Of a DNA stretch of 33,619 bases, positions 15,804-25,232 are shown piece after piece; the first letter of the stretch is position 1; the number at the start of each line of letters is the position of its first letter. Below the pieces are notes generated by a model, which was given only the letters and a program-made list of their open reading frames with translations, searched no databases and had not been told where the DNA came from. The stretch lies in assembly GCA_012521755.1 (NCBI GenBank), contig JAAYLV010000118.1, forward strand, positions 1 to 33,619, in the 5' to 3' direction. The DNA is from Bacillota bacterium. Its GTDB lineage: Bacteria > Bacillota > Limnochordia > JAAZLZ01. The position numbers were made by a program, and so were the translations under genes.

Positions 15804-16506
15804 CTTGGCCACCTCCCTTTTCACCGGCATCTGTCAGCTCTGCGGAGAATTCTTCGTCTGCAGCTCCGTCCCTTGGCCGGGCCATTTCTCCCGCCGGCCC
15901 GCCCCCTAGCCGCTCCCTCGTCTCTCCGACGAGCTCAGCAAGGCCCACGGCAATCACTCCGGCTAGGACGATACTATCAAACACCCCCGCTCCTCCAATG
16001 GCCATGGTGGCCGGCAGCCTTCGCGCCAGGTTCCTGGCGAGGCTGATGACATCCAGGAGCAAAATGCCCATCGTCCCAGCGATGAACGCAGCCCGCCGCG
16101 ACCGGCCTGCCAGGTACCCAACCAGGCCGGCCACGATGCTGAAAAGCCAGATGGGATCGATGAAGTCCCTCTCCGGCGGCTCAAAATCGGTCAGTTGGCT
16201 GATTCCCCAAAGGAAGCCGGCGGTCACCAGGGCGGCAAGGAGGGCCCGCACCTTCTCCCGCGGCTCATCGGCCCGGGCCAGGAGAAAAATGGCCAGGGCA
16301 AGGGGAACTACCGCACCTCCCACGTTGATGCTTAGATCAACACTATTCCTTAGAATGGGGATATCGATCAGGCTGCCAAGGAGCATCAGGCCAATAAACA
16401 GCAGCGCTTGTTTGTCGGTCAGCCGCATGCGGTCTAGGACCCTTTGAGCAAGTCCGAAATAGACCAGGGCGGCCACTGCCAGCAATACGATCAGTCCCAC
16501 AGGCAT
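15793..16506 (-). CDS. DUF1614 multi-pass membrane protein
   Basis: The ORF opens at 16629, but the ATG at 16506 follows AGGGGG nine bases upstream and starts directly in a membrane segment (PVGLIVLLAVAALVYFGLAQ), giving 237 residues. About six hydrophobic segments are visible, with LLGSLIDIPIL near residue 45 matching the conserved GS-x-x-x-IP region of DUF1614, and a GGAGVFDSIVLAGVIAVGLAEL segment near 190. The charged tail (DEEFSAELTDAGEKGGGQGEG) ends inside the spoIIP start. No function is known; it is the first gene after the ispH-rpsA terminator, so it may lead a sporulation transcript. Confidence 0.8.
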   Translation of the reverse strand: MPVGLIVLLAVAALVYFGLAQRVLDRMRLTDKQALLFIGLMLLGSLIDIPILRNSVDLSINVGGAVVPLALAIFLLARADEPREKVRALLAALVTAGFLWGISQLTDFEPPERDFIDPIWLFSIVAGLVGYLAGRSRRAAFIAGTMGILLLDVISLARNLARRLPATMAIGGAGVFDSIVLAGVIAVGLAELVGETRERLGGGPAGEMARPRDGAADEEFSAELTDAGEKGGGQGEG

Positions 16507-16617
16507 GCACCAATTCCCCCTCTTGGTCCATATTTCTCGGTTATGGTGCCCTTGCCCCCGGGGTCTTATGCCTGACAGTCCCCGCAGGATAATTGCTCCT
16601 TTGGGCCAAACTGGCAA

Positions 16618-16657
16618 GAAAAAAGGCAAAGGATACCGTCTAGTGATATCCCTTGCC
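16618..16657 (-). terminator. Strong rho-independent terminator after ispH-rpsA
   Basis: On the minus strand GGCAAGGGATA (16647-16657) pairs with TATCCTTTGCC (16625-16635) with one G-U pair and an 11-base loop, followed by an uninterrupted U run. It lies about 33 bases after the ispH-rpsA stop and separates that operon from DUF1614. Confidence 0.93.
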
Positions 16658-16690
16658 TTGGGGCCCTATTAAATCTGGTTGGGCAGCCGC

Positions 16691-18844
16691 CTAGTCATCT
16701 ACTTGGTCGAACAGCTCGGCCAAGTCATCCCCGATCATGTCACCGATTGTTACTGTATCGGCATCGCTGGGGGAGTAGCGGGGAGGAGTCTCTTCCACTG
16801 GCTCCGGACTGGCCTTGGGCACCTCTCGGATGCTCAGGCCAATGCGATGGGCATCCCCGTCGATGCTAAGTATCTTAACTTGGACTTGTTCGCCCTCTTG
16901 TACTACTTCCCGGGGATCGTTGACATGGTGGTCAGCCATCTGGGAAATATGGACTAGGCCTTCAACTCCATCCTCTAGCTTGACGAAGGCGCCAAAATCC
17001 ACCACCCGGGTTACCTGTCCCTCGACGATTTCTCCTACCCGATAGCGCTCTTCAATGTCATCCCAGGGATCAGGGAGGGTCTGCTTCAAGCCCAAGGAAA
17101 TCCTTTCATTTTCCCTGTCCACGTTCAACACCATGACCCGGATCTCATCATTCTCCGAGACGATGTCCGAGGGATGATTAACCCGACTCCAAGCCATCTC
17201 GGAGACATGCAAGAGGCCCTCTACGCCTGAGCCAATATCCACAAAGGCGCCAAAATCAGTTATTCTACGGACGATGCCTGTAACAATTTGACCCTCTTGC
17301 AGTTCAGCAAAAATCCGGGCCTTGGCCTCTTGATATTCTTCCTCCAGGACCTCTTTGCGGGACAGGACGACATTGTTGCGTTCCCGATCCAACTCGATAA
17401 CCTTCAAGCGCAAGTTCTGGCCTACATATTCATCTAGGTTCTCCACATAATTGCGGGCAACGTGGGATGCCGGCACAAAACCTCTGACGCCCACATCGAC
17501 CAAGAGGCCGCCCTTGACCCGCTCCCGGACCCTAGCTTCGATGACTTGCCCGGTCTGGTGAGCTTCCTCAAGGGTCTCCCAAGTCTTGATGGTGTCGGCG
17601 CGCCGCTTGGAGAGCAGGACATTGCCTTCGTCCTCCACCCGGGTCACAACCACCTGGATCTCATCACCGCACTTGATGACATCCTCAATTGATTGGCCGG
17701 ACCGAAGACCCAGCTCCCGGAAGGGAATTACCCCTTCTGACTTGTACCCGATGTCGACCAAGACTTCATCGTCGCCAACTTGAACCACATGCCCCGTGAC
17801 CATTTGTCCCGGGGTGATGGTCATGAAGGTTTCCTCATACTTGTCCTTCAGGCTCATATCCGACTCGCTTGCGGCTGCCTCCGGCGCCCCCTCTTCCCCT
17901 TCCGGCGCAGCTTCCTCGACCGCGCCATCGTTCTGCGAAACCGTTTCTTCGGTTTCTTCTGGATTTAGGGCATCCATTTCTTCCATAGTCTGCTTTTCCT
18001 CGCTGAACTCCTTCATTCTCCTGATAACCCCCTCAATTAACCATGTGGGCGTGGAGGCCCCCGCCGTGATCCCCACCCTCGTCACGGAGTCGAACCACTC
18101 CTTTTTCAGTTCCGCTTCCGTTTCGATGTGGTACGTGCGAGCACCACCTTGACCACACATTTGTGCCAGTCGCGAGGTGTTAGCACTATTGTGCCCCCCA
18201 ACAACCAGCATAACATCCACCTTTTGTGCCAAGTCATACGCTGCTGCCTGCCGCTGGGCAGTAGCAGGACAGATGGTATTGTAAACCCTGATTTCCTCCG
18301 CCTTCTCCATTAAGGCCGCGACACATGCCCGGTAGTTGTCGAAGGATTGGGTAGTCTGGGCTACTACTCCCATGCGCGCACACCGGGACAGCTCCTTAGC
18401 CTCTGCTGGGGTTGCGATGACCCACCCCTGGCCTTGCAGAGAACCAAGGACAGCTTGTATTTCCGGATGGCCAACCTCGCCGACCACAACTACTTGGTAG
18501 CCGTTCTTCTCCAGGTCGCTAGCCCAGCGAATGGAACGCCTGACGAAGGGGCAGGTGGCATCCACCAGCTTCAACCCTCGCCTCTGGGCATCCTCCCTGA
18601 GGGAGGCCGGCACGCCGTGGGAGCGGACAACCAAGTATCCCGACTCCACCTCATCCAAGGTGCCAGCTACCATGACGCCCATTTGTTCCAACTGGGCAAC
18701 TGCCTGGGGGTTGTGGATCACCGGACCTAATGAGTAGATTCGCTCTTTATTCGCCGCAGCTGTGTTGGCAGCCTCTACCGTTAAGTCCAGGGCACGCTTG
18801 ACCCCAAAACACAACCCGGCATGCTTTGCCAGGATAATCTCCAA
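16691..18844 (-). CDS. ispH-rpsA: IspH - ribosomal protein S1 fusion protein
   Basis: One continuous ORF joins two proteins. Residues 1 to about 285 are 4-hydroxy-3-methylbut-2-enyl diphosphate reductase (last step of the MEP isoprenoid route, a 4Fe-4S enzyme). Its three cluster cysteines are at C12 (HAGLCFGVKRA), C98 (DATCPF) and C192 (NTICPAT), with GHPE near 126. The TTG at 18844, which has AGGGAG seven to eight bases upstream, puts the first cysteine at position 12 as in E. coli, so I prefer it to the GTG at 18862. An acidic, low-complexity linker (ENETVSQNDGAVEEAAPEGEEG-like, about 290-340) leads to four S1 RNA-binding repeats (about 345-690), the last two with DFGAFVDI/DFGAFVKL cores. 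Fusions like this are known in Clostridia. It ends an operon and is closed by a strong terminator. Confidence 0.95.
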   Translation of the reverse strand: MEIILAKHAGLCFGVKRALDLTVEAANTAAANKERIYSLGPVIHNPQAVAQLEQMGVMVAGTLDEVESGYLVVRSHGVPASLREDAQRRGLKLVDATCPFVRRSIRWASDLEKNGYQVVVVGEVGHPEIQAVLGSLQGQGWVIATPAEAKELSRCARMGVVAQTTQSFDNYRACVAALMEKAEEIRVYNTICPATAQRQAAAYDLAQKVDVMLVVGGHNSANTSRLAQMCGQGGARTYHIETEAELKKEWFDSVTRVGITAGASTPTWLIEGVIRRMKEFSEEKQTMEEMDALNPEETEETVSQNDGAVEEAAPEGEEGAPEAAASESDMSLKDKYEETFMTITPGQMVTGHVVQVGDDEVLVDIGYKSEGVIPFRELGLRSGQSIEDVIKCGDEIQVVVTRVEDEGNVLLSKRRADTIKTWETLEEAHQTGQVIEARVRERVKGGLLVDVGVRGFVPASHVARNYVENLDEYVGQNLRLKVIELDRERNNVVLSRKEVLEEEYQEAKARIFAELQEGQIVTGIVRRITDFGAFVDIGSGVEGLLHVSEMAWSRVNHPSDIVSENDEIRVMVLNVDRENERISLGLKQTLPDPWDDIEERYRVGEIVEGQVTRVVDFGAFVKLEDGVEGLVHISQMADHHVNDPREVVQEGEQVQVKILSIDGDAHRIGLSIREVPKASPEPVEETPPRYSPSDADTVTIGDMIGDDLAELFDQVDD

Positions 18845-18897
18845 ACACCCACTCCCTCCCACTTATTATTTTCCCAGCATTTTAAAACAATGCTGCT

Positions 18898-19533
18898 TCA
18901 TCCGCCGCATTTGTAATTCGTTGTCACTACCGTAAATCCTTCCCGTCCACCTTCCTCCAGCATTTGCGCGATGCTGTTCCTAATTTCCTGTGTCAACTCA
19001 ACTAATTCATGCTTGGCAACCCTCTCCTTCTTCCCCGGCACCATGATTGGCTTGCCCACAGCAACTCGCACGGCCGACCCTCGAAATGGCTTCTTAGTGT
19101 ACCAAGTGATGGCAACAGGAAGGATCGGGGAGCCTGTTTTCAAGGCCAAGAGGGCCGCACCGTTGTGGAAAGGGCGAAGTCCAACCCCTCGGGTTGTGCC
19201 TTCGGGAAAGACGCCGACAACACCTCCTTCCCTAAGTATTTCCTGAGCCCGACGAATTGCCCCGCGATCTGCCGCCCCCCGCTCCACGGGAAATGCTCCC
19301 AACTTCGTGATTATCCAGCCTAAAGGGAACCACTGAAAGAGTTCCTTCTTGGCCATGAAATGCACTAAACGAGGGAAGATGAAGTAAAGGAGGGGGGGAT
19401 CGAGTTTGCTTGTATGATTAGCCGCCAGAATGCAGCCTCCTTCAGGAGGGACCTGTTCGAGGCCAAGAACCTCGAAGCCATATACCACCTGGAAGACAAA
19501 CCGGCCAACCTTCCGCAACAATCGGTACATCAC
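18898..19533 (-). CDS. plsC: 1-acyl-sn-glycerol-3-phosphate acyltransferase PlsC
   Basis: PlsC acylates lysophosphatidic acid to phosphatidic acid. The 211-residue product has all family motifs: the catalytic HX4D in AANHTSKLDPP (near residue 40), GAFPVERG (near 76), the FPEGTTRG block (near 114), and PILPVAI (near 138). A hydrophobic N-terminal stretch probably anchors it to the membrane. It overlaps cmk by four bases. The pairing cmk-plsC-ispH/rpsA recurs in Clostridia. Confidence 0.94.
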   Translation of the reverse strand: MMYRLLRKVGRFVFQVVYGFEVLGLEQVPPEGGCILAANHTSKLDPPLLYFIFPRLVHFMAKKELFQWFPLGWIITKLGAFPVERGAADRGAIRRAQEILREGGVVGVFPEGTTRGVGLRPFHNGAALLALKTGSPILPVAITWYTKKPFRGSAVRVAVGKPIMVPGKKERVAKHELVELTQEIRNSIAQMLEEGGREGFTVVTTNYKCGG

Positions 19534-20204
19534 GGGGTATCTTCCCCCTTTATCGCCAAGGCCAGCTGCACAATTTGATCCACTACCTCGTCCACATCCA
19601 ATTCCGTCGAATCGATGATGATGGCATCATCGGCGATCCGGAGCGGGCCGACTTCTCGTTCTCGATCCATCTTATCCCGGGCCCTGATTTCCTGTTCCAC
19701 CTCTTCCCGGGAGGCCTCCACTCCCTTCTCCTGCCACTCCAATTGACGGCGCCTGGCCCGTTCGGCCAACGAAGCGGTCAAGAATATCTTCAGTTCAGCT
19801 TCGGGAAGGATGACGGTCCCCACATCCCTCCCATCCATGACCACTCCTCCTTCAGCCCCCATTTGCCGTTGACATTCCACAAGGAAAGCCCGCACTAAGG
19901 GTATGCAGGCCACCTCCGAGACGAGGGCTGTCACTTGGGGTGTACGGATGGCCTCAGAGACATCTTCCCCGTTGAGGAGCGTCCTTCCCGACCGGTACAC
20001 GATCGATGTTTCCTCAAGGAGCCTGGACATCCCTTCTTCATCCTGGGGACTGATCCCCATTCTCACGGCCTGCAAGGCGACAGCGCGATACATGGCGCCC
20101 GTATCCACGTATGTATATCCCAAGCGCTCCGCAACGCAGCGGGCAACGGTGCTCTTGCCGGCACCAGCAGGTCCGTCGATAGTGATGGTCAGTCTCTTAG
20201 TCAT
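19530..20204 (-). CDS. cmk: Cytidylate kinase
   Basis: CMP kinase phosphorylates CMP and dCMP, recycling nucleotides and feeding CTP synthesis. The 224-residue protein has the P-loop IDGPAGAGKSTVAR (residues 9-22), YVDTGAMYRAVALQAV (31-46), MDGRDVGTVILPEAELKIFLTAS (near 122-144), and IIDSTELDVDEVVDQI near the end. GGAGG lies four bases before the ATG, and the start overlaps the aroA stop (ATGA). The placement between aroA and plsC has no metabolic logic beyond an ancient conserved order. Confidence 0.96.
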   Translation of the reverse strand: MTKRLTITIDGPAGAGKSTVARCVAERLGYTYVDTGAMYRAVALQAVRMGISPQDEEGMSRLLEETSIVYRSGRTLLNGEDVSEAIRTPQVTALVSEVACIPLVRAFLVECQRQMGAEGGVVMDGRDVGTVILPEAELKIFLTASLAERARRRQLEWQEKGVEASREEVEQEIRARDKMDREREVGPLRIADDAIIIDSTELDVDEVVDQIVQLALAIKGEDTP

Positions 20205-21502
20205 GCAACCTCCACCTGTAGGCCTAGATCCGTCAACACATCGATGAATCCGGGAAAGGAAACATCAGCACAGTCAAAACCCGTGACGATGACCGGCTGC
20301 TTCGCCAGCAGGCCGGCACAAGCCAGGGCCAAGGCCAGCCGATGGTCCCCGCGGCTGGAGACGGCTCCACCCCTTATTTCCTGGGGGCCATCGATGACGA
20401 GACCGTCGTCCCTAGTCTCGACGACGACTCCCAGCTCTCCTAAAGCTGCCCCCAGCTCCTGGATCCTGTCTGTCTCCTTTACCCGCAGTTCCCTCGCATC
20501 CCGCACAACCGTCCTTCCCTTCGCTTTGGCGGCGACGACGGCCAGGATGGGGATCTCATCAATCAGGCGGGGAATCATCCCGCCCGCCACCGTGACGCCT
20601 CGCAGCTCTGTCCCCTCCACCACCACATCGGCTACCGGCTCGCCGCAGACCTCCCGCTCCTTCTCCAGCTCAACGGTCGCGCCCATCGCCCGCAGCACAT
20701 CGAAGAAGCCCGTTCGGGTCGGGTTCACCCCCACATTCTCCACCCTTAGTATGCTCCCGGGGGAGCAGGCGGCAACGGCGATGGGAAATGCCGCGGAAGA
20801 TAGATCGCCGGGGATGGCGATGTGCCGCCCCCGGGGCTCCTCCGTGACCGGGCCGATGGCGACCCACCCATCACCTTTGGCGATGGGGATGCCGAAATAG
20901 CTCATCATCCGTTCGGTATGGTCCCGGGAAAGCCACGGCTCGGCTACCTTGCTCACCCCCGATGCGTAAAGGGAGGCAAGCAAGATAGCCGATTTCACTT
21001 GGGCTGAAGGAACAGGTGTGCGATAAGAGATCGGCTTGAGAGGGCCTCCTCTGATGGCCAAGGGGGGAAAGCGTCCCTCGCTTCGCCCATCGACCTGGGC
21101 TCCCATTTCCCGCAAGGGGTTGGCAACCCGGTCCATGGGACGTTTGCACAAAGAAGCATCGCCCGTCAAGATGGTCAAGAAGTCATGTCCCGCCACGACG
21201 CCCGCCAGCAGCCTCATCGTCGTCCCCGAGTTTCCCGCATCGAGGACTGCGGTGGGTTCAGACAAACCCCTCAGTCCCCGGCCTTCGATGAGGAGGCTGT
21301 CCTCATCCCAGCGGAATCTGACCCCTAATAGATCAAGGCAGGCCAAGGTAGACAGGCAATCGGCACTCTGCAAGAACCCATCTACTTTGGTCTGCCCAGT
21401 GGCCAACGAACCTAAGATCGCTGCTCTGTGCGAAATCGACTTGTCGCCAGGCACCCTAATAGTCCCCACAAGCCCATCACAAGGCTTGATGCACAAATCC
21501 AT
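20201..21502 (-). CDS. aroA: 3-phosphoshikimate 1-carboxyvinyltransferase (EPSP synthase)
   Basis: This shikimate-pathway enzyme condenses shikimate 3-phosphate with phosphoenolpyruvate. The 433 residues start with GTIRVPGDKSISHRAAI (residues 13-29), contain LDAGNSGTTMRLLAGV near 85-100, PSAQVKSAILLASLYA near 165, the DEIPILAVVAAKAKGRT active-site aspartate near 318, ELRVKETDRI near 340, and GDHRLALALACAGL near 390. It is the last enzyme of the aromatic block and is followed by cmk with a four-base overlap. I see nothing that sets it apart from other EPSP synthases. Confidence 0.96.
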   Translation of the reverse strand: MDLCIKPCDGLVGTIRVPGDKSISHRAAILGSLATGQTKVDGFLQSADCLSTLACLDLLGVRFRWDEDSLLIEGRGLRGLSEPTAVLDAGNSGTTMRLLAGVVAGHDFLTILTGDASLCKRPMDRVANPLREMGAQVDGRSEGRFPPLAIRGGPLKPISYRTPVPSAQVKSAILLASLYASGVSKVAEPWLSRDHTERMMSYFGIPIAKGDGWVAIGPVTEEPRGRHIAIPGDLSSAAFPIAVAACSPGSILRVENVGVNPTRTGFFDVLRAMGATVELEKEREVCGEPVADVVVEGTELRGVTVAGGMIPRLIDEIPILAVVAAKAKGRTVVRDARELRVKETDRIQELGAALGELGVVVETRDDGLVIDGPQEIRGGAVSSRGDHRLALALACAGLLAKQPVIVTGFDCADVSFPGFIDVLTDLGLQVEVA

Positions 21503-21515
21503 CCTCTAGTACAAC

Positions 21516-22622
21516 CTACCTCTCCCGGGCAGTAAAACCGGCAGCGCGTAAGACGGAAACGGCTCGCTGTACTGACTCCCGATTACCCAGGCCTAAACGC
21601 AACGTTCCGCCCTCACCCTCCCGTACACGCAATATTTCTATGTCCACGATGTTTATTCCTTCTTGAGCCAGCAAAATTGCCACCCTGCCGATGGCCCCCG
21701 GCTCATCGGCCAAGACGACAACCAGCTCATACAAGGGAGCCAGCATCCCTTTCACCTTCGCCGGTATCTCCTGCCGCACTTTGCGGGCATCATCCAGGGC
21801 TGCAACAAGCTCGGCTTCCTGGCCTAGGGCCAGCATATCCCTCATGGAGCGGATTACCCCCTGGAACTCGTCGATCATCTCCAGAACCCGTTCCTTGTTG
21901 CTCAGGAAGATATCCCGCCAAAGGTAGGGATCTCCCCCAGCGATCCGCGTCGTATCTCGAAATCCGCCGGCGGCCAGGGAAAAGTAGACTTCACTGGAGG
22001 CCGCTTTGGCCAGGGTGTTCACCAGGGCGGCCGCCACCATGTGGGGCAAATGGCTCACCGCGGCAACGACCCGATCATGTTCCCAAGGGTCCATGAAAAT
22101 GGGCCTCGCTCCTGTGGCTTGGACCAGCTCCAGCAGCTTTCCCGTGAGATAGTGATCCTTTTGCTCAGGAGTGGGCGTGAGCACATAGAAAGCATTCTCG
22201 AAAAGGTACGGATCGGCGGCGGCGATGCCCCCCCGCTCCGAACCGGCCATGGGATGGCCGCCAATGAAGACTACCCCCGGAGGCAAAGCCTCCTTCGCGG
22301 CGAGGAACACTGAGCCTTTGCTGCTGCCCACATCGGTCACTAAAGCCCCGGGGGCAAGATGGGCGGCCATAGCCTGCAAAACCCGGGGGATCTGACCGAC
22401 GGGGGTAGCGATGACCACCACTTCTGCCTGCCTGATCCCCATCGCCAAATCGCCAGCGGCCCGGTGGACCGCTCCCATCCGGACTGCATCCTCCCGGGCG
22501 TTAGGGTCAGTATCGATGCCGATAATCTCGCCGACAACGTCGGCTCGGCGCAAGGCCATCCCAAAGGACCCGCCGATTAGTCCCAGCCCCACGATGGCCA
22601 GCCGCTGGCACAGCTTGCTCAT
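21516..22622 (-). CDS. tyrA: Prephenate dehydrogenase with ACT domain
   Basis: TyrA oxidatively decarboxylates prephenate to 4-hydroxyphenylpyruvate for tyrosine. The track's 60-residue N-terminal extension lies inside aroF in another frame and is not real. The ATG at 22622 overlaps the aroF stop as ATGA; another ATG six bases upstream is also possible. The 368-residue protein has the NAD-binding loop [13 protein letters not shown], the [12 protein letters not shown] loop near 130, catalytic-region [12 protein letters not shown] near 190, and a C-terminal ACT domain ([31 protein letters not shown]) that suggests feedback control by tyrosine. No phenylalanine counterpart (pheA) occurs in this window. 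Confidence 0.95.
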   Translation of the reverse strand: MSKLCQRLAIVGLGLIGGSFGMALRRADVVGEIIGIDTDPNAREDAVRMGAVHRAAGDLAMGIRQAEVVVIATPVGQIPRVLQAMAAHLAPGALVTDVGSSKGSVFLAAKEALPPGVVFIGGHPMAGSERGGIAAADPYLFENAFYVLTPTPEQKDHYLTGKLLELVQATGARPIFMDPWEHDRVVAAVSHLPHMVAAALVNTLAKAASSEVYFSLAAGGFRDTTRIAGGDPYLWRDIFLSNKERVLEMIDEFQGVIRSMRDMLALGQEAELVAALDDARKVRQEIPAKVKGMLAPLYELVVVLADEPGAIGRVAILLAQEGINIVDIEILRVREGEGGTLRLGLGNRESVQRAVSVLRAAGFTARER

Positions 22623-23632
22623 AGACATCGCCCTACCGCTTCCGCAACCGCGGCCAGCTCGCCCATGAGCTGAGCAAACTTCTCCGGCTTCAAGGATTGG
22701 GGGCCATCGGATAAGGCCAGCTCCGGATTGGGATGGACCTCGATGATCAACCCATCGGCCCCCGCAGCGACGGCTGCTTTGCTCATCGGGCCGACCAAGC
22801 GCCACTTGCCGGTGGAATGGCTCGGATCCACCAGCACAGGCAGGTGGGATATCCGCTGGACTTCAGCAACAGCACTCAAATCAAGGGTATTGCGAGTTGC
22901 CGTCTCATAGGTGCGAATGCCCCGTTCACACAGAATCACATCATAGTTGCCCGCGGAAACGATGTATTCGGCCGCCATCAGCCACTCGGCGATGGTGGCA
23001 GCCAAGCCCCGCTTGAGGAGCACCGGCTTTTTCGCCCGGCCCACCTCGCGCAGGAGAACAAAGTTCTGCATATTGCGGGCCCCAACCTGCAGCATGTCCA
23101 CATAGCGGCTCACAAGCTCCACATCCCTTGGATTGACCACCTCCGTCACCACGGGCAGCCCCGTGATGCGCCGCGCCTCCGCAAGGAGAGCCAGGCCAGT
23201 CTCTTCTAGCCCTTGGAAGGAATAAGGGGATGTTCGCGGCTTGTAGGCGCCTCCCCGCAAGACAGACGCTCCGGCCGCTTTCACAGCCTGGGCAGTCTCC
23301 AGGAGCTGCTCCTCGCTTTCCACCGCGCAGGGCCCGGCGATCACCGGGACCCTATTTCCTCCAAACTCCGCCTCACCGACGCGAACGATGGTCTTTTCCG
23401 GCTTAAACTCCCGACCAGCCAGCTTGAAGGGCTGCAGGATCGGCACGATCCTTTCAACCCCATCCATGACCTCCAGGGAGCTGACCGCCAAGCTCTTTTT
23501 CTCACCGATCGCTCCGATGATGGTGCGCTCGACGCCCCTGGACAGATGGATGTCAAAGCCAAACTCTTTCAGACGTTTAATGACTTCATCGACTTGCCTG
23601 TCCGATGCACCCCGTTCCATGACGACGATCAT
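22619..23632 (-). CDS. aroF: DAHP synthase (type I beta, with N-terminal regulatory domain)
   Basis: This enzyme joins phosphoenolpyruvate and erythrose 4-phosphate in the first step of the shikimate pathway. The 337 residues have an N-terminal ferredoxin-like/ACT-like domain (residues 1-70, [20 protein letters not shown]) typical of the beta subtype found in Bacilli and Thermotoga, then the TIM-barrel: [18 protein letters not shown] near 97, [15 protein letters not shown] near 130, PVLLKRG near 205, and [13 protein letters not shown] near 265. Its ATG overlaps the hisC stop as ATGA. The N-terminal domain usually mediates inhibition by Tyr, Phe or chorismate/prephenate. Confidence 0.95.
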   Translation of the reverse strand: MIVVMERGASDRQVDEVIKRLKEFGFDIHLSRGVERTIIGAIGEKKSLAVSSLEVMDGVERIVPILQPFKLAGREFKPEKTIVRVGEAEFGGNRVPVIAGPCAVESEEQLLETAQAVKAAGASVLRGGAYKPRTSPYSFQGLEETGLALLAEARRITGLPVVTEVVNPRDVELVSRYVDMLQVGARNMQNFVLLREVGRAKKPVLLKRGLAATIAEWLMAAEYIVSAGNYDVILCERGIRTYETATRNTLDLSAVAEVQRISHLPVLVDPSHSTGKWRLVGPMSKAAVAAGADGLIIEVHPNPELALSDGPQSLKPEKFAQLMGELAAVAEAVGRCL

Positions 23633-24765
23633 AGCGTGACACCACCTTCTTTTGACAGCACATCAATCAGAGCATCGATGAAACGCCGATTATCTTGCTC
23701 CCGGCCCACAGTCACCCGGATAAAGCCTGGAAGACCAAATGAATCCCCCGCCCTGATGATGACGCCTCTTTTTAGCATTGCCCCCATGAACTTTCGGGAG
23801 TCCATGCCCACATTGACCAGGATGAAGTTGCTTTCGCTGGGAAGATAGGAAAGGCCAAGACGCTCAAACTCCTGATACAAGAAGGCCTTCCCCGCCCTGT
23901 TTACGGCGCGGGATTCTTCTAGGAACTCTTCATCGGTCAAAGCGGCAAGGGCCGCAGCTTGGGCCAAGGAATTCACATTGAAGGGCTCCCGCACCCTGTT
24001 GATGGCAGCGATCACTTCGGGATCGCCAATGCCATAGCCAACCCGCAAGCCGGCAAGGCCGTAAATCTTAGAGAAGGTGCGTAAAACCACCAAGTTTTTC
24101 CGTGACGGGAGCATGGCCACCGTATCTGGGTAGGCCGGGTCATCGACATACTCATAATAGGCCTCATCCATCACCACCAGCACCCTTGGCGGTACTGCAT
24201 CCAAGAACCGTTCCAGCTCTTCCACCCCCACGAAGGTGCCGGTAGGATTGTTGGGATTGCAGATGAAGACCATTTTAGTCTTTGGGCTAACAGCTTGGGC
24301 CATGGCTTCCAAATCAAAGGTGTAGTCCTTCATGGGCACCACCACATCCTGGGCGCCCATGAGCCTGGCGACAAACTGATAGACGCTGAAGGTATGCTCC
24401 GAGACGATGACTTCATCCTCTGGGATGAGGAAAGTCTCGCCCAGCATCCGCAGTATCTCATCGGAGCCATTGCCTAGGATCAGCTGCTCCGGAGCCACAC
24501 CTAAATGCTTCGATAGGGCCTCCTTCAGATAGTAGGAGTTGCTATCGGGGTAGATATGGATGCGCCTTGCAGCTTCCTGGAGGGCTTTTACTCCTCTAGG
24601 ACTTGGCCCCAAGGGATTCTCATTGGAGGCAAGCTTGATGACGTCATCGATTCCCAATTCCCTTTGTACCTCTTCAATGGGTTTCCCGGGAACATAAGGC
24701 TCGATGCGTAGAATGGTCGATCTGATTTCCGGCAGCTTCATCGCGATTGGTGCCCCGGGCGGCAC
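23629..24765 (-). CDS. hisC: Histidinol-phosphate / aromatic aminotransferase
   Basis: HisC is a fold-type I PLP aminotransferase. In Bacilli the enzyme serves both histidinol phosphate and aromatic keto acids, and its place here between aroH and aroF suggests the tyrosine/phenylalanine role is important. Motifs are [11 protein letters not shown] near residue 46, GNGSDEIL near 95, [10 protein letters not shown] near 170, DEAYYEYV near 200, and the PLP lysine in [17 protein letters not shown] near 225-240. The GTG at 24765 follows GGGGGTAG too closely; the ATG at 24741 begins the usual [10 protein letters not shown]...[11 protein letters not shown] and may be the real start. No his operon genes are nearby. 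Confidence 0.92.
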   Translation of the reverse strand: MPPGAPIAMKLPEIRSTILRIEPYVPGKPIEEVQRELGIDDVIKLASNENPLGPSPRGVKALQEAARRIHIYPDSNSYYLKEALSKHLGVAPEQLILGNGSDEILRMLGETFLIPEDEVIVSEHTFSVYQFVARLMGAQDVVVPMKDYTFDLEAMAQAVSPKTKMVFICNPNNPTGTFVGVEELERFLDAVPPRVLVVMDEAYYEYVDDPAYPDTVAMLPSRKNLVVLRTFSKIYGLAGLRVGYGIGDPEVIAAINRVREPFNVNSLAQAAALAALTDEEFLEESRAVNRAGKAFLYQEFERLGLSYLPSESNFILVNVGMDSRKFMGAMLKRGVIIRAGDSFGLPGFIRVTVGREQDNRRFIDALIDVLSKEGGVTL

Positions 24766-24798
24766 CTACCCCCTTTCGATGACAATGCAGACTGAGAT

Positions 24799-25161
24799 CT
24801 AGTTCAAATCGGGCCGCAGGGAAGCGGCCTCACCGAGGTAAATGTGCTTAATTTCTTCTTGCGTCCGAGGGGTGTTGACATGGAGCAGCACCCGAATGCA
24901 GCGGGGCAAGGCGCCAGGCACCGGTATCTCCCTGGCACACATCAGGGCCGGCTGCAGGAGGCCAATCTGCCGAGCGGCCTTGGCCGGGAACGCCGCGTTG
25001 AGATCATCGGTCACAGTAAAGATGATGCTAGCGATATCTCCCTTGGCCAGATCGTTTGCCCTCATAATCTCCCGCAGCAGAGTCTCCGTTGCCGCTAGGA
25101 TCTGTTCCGCTGAATTTTCCTGGACAGTAATCGCTCCCCTGATGCCTCGAACCCCTGCCAT
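24799..25161 (-). CDS. aroH: Chorismate mutase, AroH type
   Basis: AroH converts chorismate to prephenate, feeding the TyrA encoded downstream. The ORF track opens 267 bases earlier, but the ATG at 25161 with GGGAGG seven bases upstream gives the canonical ~120 residues: VRGIRGAITVQENSAEQI at the start, FTVTDDLNAAFPAKAARQIG (near 55-74), REIPVPGALPRCIRVLLHVN (near 85-104), and HIYLGEAASLRPDL at the end. The reading frame upstream of this start runs into rluB and is not a plausible extension. It is the monofunctional trimeric family, as in Bacillus. Confidence 0.94.
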   Translation of the reverse strand: MAGVRGIRGAITVQENSAEQILAATETLLREIMRANDLAKGDIASIIFTVTDDLNAAFPAKAARQIGLLQPALMCAREIPVPGALPRCIRVLLHVNTPRTQEEIKHIYLGEAASLRPDLN

Positions 25162-25232
25162 GACAGCGCCTCCCAAGTGTGAGGAAATTTGCCTATAGTG
25201 TAGCATAAAGCCATATGGCTGTAAAGGAAGGT

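Noticed and set aside
22623-22805. N-terminal extension of the tyrA ORF
   Set aside because: It is an out-of-frame reading of the aroF 3' end, low in family resemblance.
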